From: Ooceraea biroi
Lineage: Eukaryota; Arthropoda; Insecta; Hymenoptera; Formicidae
Length of the DNA: 64,000 bases
Reading direction: 5' to 3'
Assembly: GCF_003672135.1 (NCBI RefSeq)
Contig: NC_039516.1
Location: 8,663,838 to 8,727,837 of the forward strand
Under the pieces are notes generated by a model. That model saw only the letters and a list, made by a program, of their open reading frames with translations, did not search any database and was not told the DNA's origin. Of the stretch, positions 58,160-64,000 are shown piece after piece; the first letter of the stretch is position 1; every line of letters begins with the position of its first letter. The translations under genes and the position numbers were made by a program.

Positions 58160-61100
58160 TTACGACTTTGACGCCGAGTGACTGAAAAACTGCTTCTGCG
58201 ATTGCCCCGTTGCCGTCGGTGAGCATGTCTGATTGCCCGATACTGGATGTGACAGCGGCGTTGGCGTCGTCGCTGACGGGAACTTTGATATCGCTATCGC
58301 CGTTCCCGTGACCGGTGGTGGTGGTGGCGGTGGCGGCGTCGGCGGTGGAGGTGGCGGTGGCGGCGGTGGCGGCGGCGGCGGTGGTGGTGGCGGCGGCGGC
58401 ACGAATTGTGGTGGATACGGATTAGAACCCGGTGGTGCTTGAGACGCCTGAGGTATCAAGAATTGTTGCTGTGCTTGTTTATTCGCGGTACTCGGCGTTT
58501 GTTGCGGTGACGCGGCAGTACTGTACATTGTTTGTGCCACAGATTGCGACGACACTGCAAAACTCGAATATTGCAGAGTACCGGATTTATTCTGAAACTG
58601 AGGATAGTGAATAGACGCAGAACCGGGTGGCGGTATATACGGCTGAGGGGGTAACTGCGGCAACCCAGGATATCCTGCGGGGGTACTAGCAACCAAACTG
58701 TGAGGTGGAGATCTATGCGCCTTCATTATCGCCTCAGCTGTTAAACCTATAACGGAAACAAATAACGGTATTACAAACAAACAAAAGTTGATACTTAACG
58801 ATGCTTCTCTTCCTCCCTCTTATATTTTCTCTGTTTTTCTTTCTATTCTAAATATTTTGTCGAGAAAAATAATATAAATTCAATACGTACCATGTTTACG
58901 CACTCTTTCCTCGTCATCTTCGTCACCGAGAAACAATCCAAATTCCCGTTTTAATCTCTCGGTAAGGTTTTCTCGTTGTCGTTCCACTGTAGTTGGTGCC
59001 GCTGACCAACCGATTGCACCTTCCTCTCCACCTGAGTGTCGAATATTAAATCACTTAATCGTTGAGTGAATAAAACACAGAGATTTGATTTTGTATCCAA
59101 GTTTGACAATTGAATGACTTAAGCAAAATTTATGTTTGTCAATACGGAAATACGGAATAAGCAGCTGCAGATCTTATTTACCATGTGGTGATTATCACCT
59201 TTCTTTTCGTCGTTCTCAACGGCGTTAGCGAAAGGCGTTAACGTTGCAAGACCCGGTAAATCGAGGGACAGCGACATTTTGGAGCCCTCCTCGTCGGAAC
59301 TGAGCGAAGAAGTGCCGCTGCTGGCGCTGTCCGATCTACCTCGTGCTCCACTTTTATTTCCGGTGGAAGCTTCATTCAATGACTCGGGCTCGGTTGCCGC
59401 GCATACCGATGATTGTTGTTTGCGTTTGCGATATTCCGAAATGGACAACTGAAAGAGTACAGTAACATTTTCCACACACTGGTCCATCTTATGGGTACAT
59501 AAAAACATTTCTACAGCAAGATGAAGCCAGCGAAGGAATTATTATCCGATTTTAATTATGATGTACCTGTAACGAGGATAACGATAACTAAAGAAACGCA
59601 AAAATAATCACAGTTATGAAGAACAAAAATTCTGTTACAATCTTACTTTTCTAACCTTGCGTTTGGCAGGAGGGACAGCGTCTGGTTTAACGGTCGGCGG
59701 TGCGGGCATATTATTCGGTACGACAGTTCTTGGATCTTTTAACCGTTTTACCTCCTTCGGTTGCACCTCTTCCTCTTTCACCGGAATCGGCAGAGATTCC
59801 TGTCGAGTCATTGTCGAGTCTTGGACCGTAGTCGAGTCTAAGCTGCGTTCAGAGGAGTCTGATATTGGTTTAATTACTTGTGACGGCATATTTATTTCAT
59901 TATCAATGTCATTTTTCATTACTTCGACCGTGGCCGTAGCCGTAGACGGTACGTCATCCAGTTTCGCTTCCAAAAGTTCGCGTAAAGCGGTCGACAATAT
60001 CAGCTTTTGCTCGCCGTTTTTCGATTCGTCCGCCGTGTCCATATTTATCGTCGATTCTATAATAGCTGCCTCAAAATCCATCTTTGGCATTTTAGGCGTA
60101 GCTGCAGGATCGGGCTTCTTGCGAATGCGTTCACTTAACGGTGCAATCGAATGAAAGATTTTCGGAGAATTTACAACGGGCTTCACGTCCATGTTCGAAG
60201 ATGCAGCTTCAAAAATCGACTCTTCTGATAACGTCGCGAAAATGAACGACTCTTCCATCTTGGATATTTCTTTCAAAGGCTCATCACTCGTATTCTTATT
60301 CGTGTCTTTCACGTTATCTTCCAACGCAACAGTGATCTGTTCCGGCTTAGTCAATTCCGACTCTTTGACCAGTGTCTTCTCGTGATTAACACTGAACAAC
60401 TTGAACGAAGATTCGCAATACTTTTCGTCATCCATATCTTTATCCTCAGAGTCGGAATCTTCTTTCGAGCTCTCCATCAAACCCTCTATTCCGTCTATAC
60501 TCTTGTCCTTTTCTAAACTTGTGTCGATCTGTTCTTCATAATCGTTACCGTCGTCGCCCGTGATCTTTTTCATCTGCGCCTCGACGTCGAATTCGTCAAT
60601 AGATATGTTATCATCCGATCTCTCGACGATCTCTCGACACCTCGTAGCAATTTCGGACACCTTTTTGTTATCGCCGGATTTCTCATCCTCACTGTTGGCG
60701 ACATTCACGACCTCGTTGATGCCACCACCGAATTCTAACTGCATCTCGGCCACTCGTTGTTTCAGAATCGTGTCAGATTCCATTATGGCGCTAGGAGAGC
60801 TAAGTTCTTCCATCTCGATATTAGGTTTGTCCTGATCAATTATCTCGACCGTACCTTCGGTAGCTTGCTTCTTCGTGGAAGACTCTTTGTTCGTAGAAAA
60901 ATCCGAATCGTTCAATCCGAAATCAATTTTACTTTCAACAACTTCCCGAATTTTTGCAAATATTTTCGAATCCATCTGTAACGGGCTGAAATTAAGTTCA
61001 GCTTCCTGTTTATTTTCACACTTCGGAGAAACTTCGTCGTTCATTGTGACATTCTCCGTTTCCACTACAAAAGATACCTCTGTTTTAACGTTATCCAAAT

Positions 61101-64000
61101 GTTCCCTCTTTTTCTTACGCTTTATATAAAAATCTGATTGAGGAATGTTAATTGAGAGTTTCTCTCGAGCCACTAACTCGTTGGAATCCATGCGTTCCCC
61201 GTCCACATTAATTTCTTCCTTCGCAAATTCCGACTCGTAAGGCTTCTCGTCATTTTGTTCTACAACGGGTGACTGCGCGTTTTCCATATAGTCGTCCTAA
61301 GGAGAAAGTCAAATATTAATCAAAATATATATCATCAATTCGACATCGAAAAAGATATTTATATTCTCATGATATTTCAATGACGACAAATCGATAGAAA
61401 ACTTACTTCGGTAGGACACAATGATCTGCTGTTGGGTACCGCCTCACTCGAGAGTAGCATGGTCGGCGTTGTTGGTGGAGTATAATTTTCTGACGACAGG
61501 CTCTCTCGAGCTATTCTCCGCTTCTTGGGTGGTGCTACTTTTTCACTAAGCAACGGTGGGCTCTCCGGTCGACTGTTAGGCGACTCGCATTCCTCCGATA
61601 TTGCCTGACGCAGCCATCGCTTCTTCGCCGAACCTGTCGACACTGCGATGCAACCACTGTTGTTGTTGTTGTTATTGTTGTTACTGGAAACAGCAATCGC
61701 CTGATGCTGCTGCTGCTGTTTATGTTGCGGTGGTGAGTCGCATATGCCACCAACCGAGTTGGCAGCCTGCACTAAGGTCGCTAGACTCTTGGCCGCGTAA
61801 CTCTGCGACAGAAACTCTACAGACGGATCTGTTGTCGACAGAGACGGAAAATCTGCTGATCTGCCGCACAACGAAATTGAATTCATGGAATTGGGTAAGA
61901 TCGGTGTTGACGATAACGCCGGCACAGGTGACACCTGAGGTACAGCTTGCGGCGGATCGGGCGACTCTTTTAGCCACTCGTTCATCAACACCTTCTTCGT
62001 CTTGGGGAATTTAAAGCCAGGAGCTAGCGGACCGACCGCGGCGGCTACCAGGAGACAAGTAGACGACAACGGCGTGGATGGCGTGGAACTCTGCGAACTG
62101 CTGCTGGCTCCACTGTCACAAGTGGGACTTTTGACGGGAGTAGGCTGTAACAGTGGCGGCGAACTCGGAGGACCAGGAGCGTTTGAATTCGCTAAAGCCA
62201 ATAAAAGACCGGCTGCCGTGGGAATTCTCTGATTACCGGATGATGATCCAATGTTGTCGCTGGTACCGTCGCTTGATGTTGCGTTTTTGACTGATGCCTG
62301 CAAATGCGAGTAAGAAACGTCTCGGCTGGATGGCCGTTTTTGATTTAACAATGGCGGCGATTGCACTGAATTGCTCTCGTCTCCGGAGGACACGTCGGAG
62401 TCAGCCGAGTTCAATCTCGTTCTACGGTTAGTATTGCTTTGCGACTGAGACGAACTCGTCGTCCTCGCACGACCTTTTCTTCTCTTTCGTCGTAACGGTC
62501 TCTCGGAATTGTTCGTCTGTTTACCACCCTTAGACTGTCCCGTCGTCGTCGGGTGACTGTCCTCGTTATCGCTATGTGTGCCGCTGGACTCTTTTCGCTG
62601 TGCGTTTCTCGCCTGGACCTCTTGCTTCCTCTGCTCCGCCTTCTCCAACCTCTCGAAAGCTTTCATAATCGCCTCCATTTTCCTTTCTTCTCGCGTCATC
62701 TTCTTCTTATCTTTCTTCGTTTCTAGCGTTACCACTGTCGGTTGACTTAAACTAAGTGATGTCTGAGGCTGTACGTTTGGTTGTACCACAGCGGTGGCTT
62801 CCTCTTTGGGAACCTGACGGGCCATCGTAGTGGTAATCGTGGTCGTGACTGTCTTTTTCGGTGTCACAGTGGTCACTGTAGATACCGGTGTCGCGGTCGT
62901 AACAGTTTGCGTGACGCTGGTAGAAACCACCGGCGACGTAGACTCTGTCTCCTCGCAGGTGGTATTTCTTCTACCTCGCCGTCTTCGTTCCCTGCCACTG
63001 TATAATAAAAAATATTAATAAAACTTGTCGCACTCTTTATCATTATTCATATTATTACGTAAACTTACTCAGCGTTTTCGATGAGAGCACCATTGCTGCT
63101 TCTTCGATTCAGCTGGTTCGCCGCTGCGATCTGGCATTCTCGCGGATTGTTACACGCACAGACCACGGGCAGCGTGGGAGAATTGAGATTAGGCGACAGT
63201 AACAGATCGTGCTGCTCGTGTTTGATTGTAATCTCAGCATTTTTCTCGATCGCGCACGTTGTCACGATGTACAGGTGCAGCGTGCCTTTCTCGATGCAGT
63301 GCTTCACTTCGGCGTTTGGCTTGCAACTACGCCGTACGAATCTCGCGTCGTTGCCGTAAGTTCGCGTATCCACGCAGACCTCGGTACCATCGCGCGGCAA
63401 ACGGTAGAAAAACACGAACGGTCCCGGCCGTTGAACGTGCTGTCTGCTACCTTGCGGATGTTGTGGTCGGTGTTGCGTACTGAGCATATATTTGCCACGT
63501 AATTCCACGACAGGGGTGTTCGGTGAGAGATACATCGTTGCCACTAAAAACTACATGAGAAGCAAATGTTTTAACGAACGTTGCACAAAACAAAACTAAA
63601 TCGATAGATTGTCTACTACGATTTCTTATTTTGAAATTTAATGAACAATCGTACGATAATGCCCGTGTAAGACTAATTTTATATGGATTTTATATGGTGA
63701 AAACAGATATTAATTTAACAATTTAACAATTAAATTCAGATCGTAAAACGCAACTTTTGTAACGATAATCTTTCATCTTCTTCGTCAGAAATCTAAAGTA
63801 ATCTAAAATAATGTGATATTTTACTTACTTTGAGATTATTACTATGCACGTTGAGTCTACATTTACCAGTGGCGATGACACTCATATTAGCTTGCCGAAG
63901 GTCGCTGTGGGTTCCGTTGACTTTAATGCTCGATATCCTGGCTCGCAACTCAGGACTGTAATGATTTGTTACGGCTTCCTCGTATTTTTCGATCCACTGT
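58160..64000 (-). CDS. upSET: UpSET (KMT2E/MLL5-SETD5 family SET-domain protein), C-terminal 1623 aa, cut at right edge
   Basis: Exons: 64000-63829 (partial), 63550-63069, 62997-61407, 61296-59647, 59448-59199, 59031-58891 and 58746-58160, all GT-AG and in phase. The first visible residues, QWIEKYEEAVTNHYSPELRA, lead into a SET domain (TPVVELRGKYML, RPGPFVFFYRLP, GTEVCVDTRTYGNDARFVRR, SCKPNAEVKHCIEKGTLHLY). The usual SET motif NHSC is RRSC here, as in MLL5/SETD5, whose methyltransferase activity is weak or absent. The rest is mostly disordered: Ser/Thr-rich, basic (KKDKKKMTREERKMEAI), a Gln tract, an Asn run, a Glu/Asp-rich 550-residue exon and a C-terminal polyproline tract. The PHD finger expected upstream lies outside the window. 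Fly UpSET restrains open chromatin at active genes with the Rpd3/Sin3 deacetylase complex. Confidence 0.88.
58314..58402 (-). repeat. Polyproline-coding GC-rich trinucleotide tract in UpSET
   Basis: The plus strand reads GGTGGC/GGCGGT repeats. On the coding strand this gives about 30 prolines broken by one Thr. The mirror frame on the plus strand encodes polyglycine and is not a gene. Confidence 0.9.

Noticed and set aside
58233..58442. Glycine-rich plus-strand frame
   Set aside because: It is the antisense of the UpSET polyproline tract.
59119..59198. UpSET exon extended to the donor at 59182
   Set aside because: Only the donor at 59199 (G|GTGATA) gives phase agreement with the next exon at 59031.

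Overview
The window looks like AT-rich insect nuclear DNA, most likely hymenopteran and plausibly an ant. The grounds are intron-split animal genes with phase-consistent GT-AG junctions, long AT-rich introns, abundant (AC)n, (TA)n and (ATT)n microsatellites, and many mariner, pogo and MITE-like elements. The species call is inference. I saw no bacterial, viral, rRNA or CRISPR features.

Layout. Positions 1-5560 hold the last three coding exons (+ strand) of a single-pass membrane protein I could not identify, with a mariner relic in an intron and a probable long 3'UTR. Positions 5.6-14.7 kb are a repeat field: GGATATCC-rich elements, a tRNA-like Pol III promoter, two very long palindromes and more mariner debris. 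Positions 14748-27429 (- strand) hold a 16-exon gene whose C-terminus fits ICE1, subunit 1 of the little elongation complex. Its assembled reading frame is 1776 codons with every junction in phase. Positions 27.5-35.6 kb are gene-poor and hold MITEs, a broken small ORF and a full-length but dead mariner. Positions 35660-39868 (- strand) encode a FoxN1/4-type forkhead factor (Drosophila jumeau), with a long upstream stretch that probably contains its 5'UTR intron and promoter. Positions 47556-51231 (- strand) encode aminoacylase-1 in five exons (403 aa). Positions 51.2-58.2 kb are non-coding. Positions 58160-64000 (- strand) hold the C-terminal 1623 residues of the SET-domain protein UpSET (KMT2E/SETD5 family), cut by the right edge.

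The genes do not form a pathway. Three (ICE1, FoxN, UpSET) are nuclear transcription or chromatin proteins and one is a cytosolic metabolic enzyme. The unusual material is structural: a ~0.8 kb in-frame tandem duplication inside the large ICE1 exon, a duplicated ICE1 exon pair, an ICE1 stop codon lying in AT-rich repeat sequence, giant palindromes just beyond the ICE1 3' end that could yield hairpin RNA, an ICE1-intron transposon carrying nuclear-receptor-type sites, and two short single-copy hairpins.
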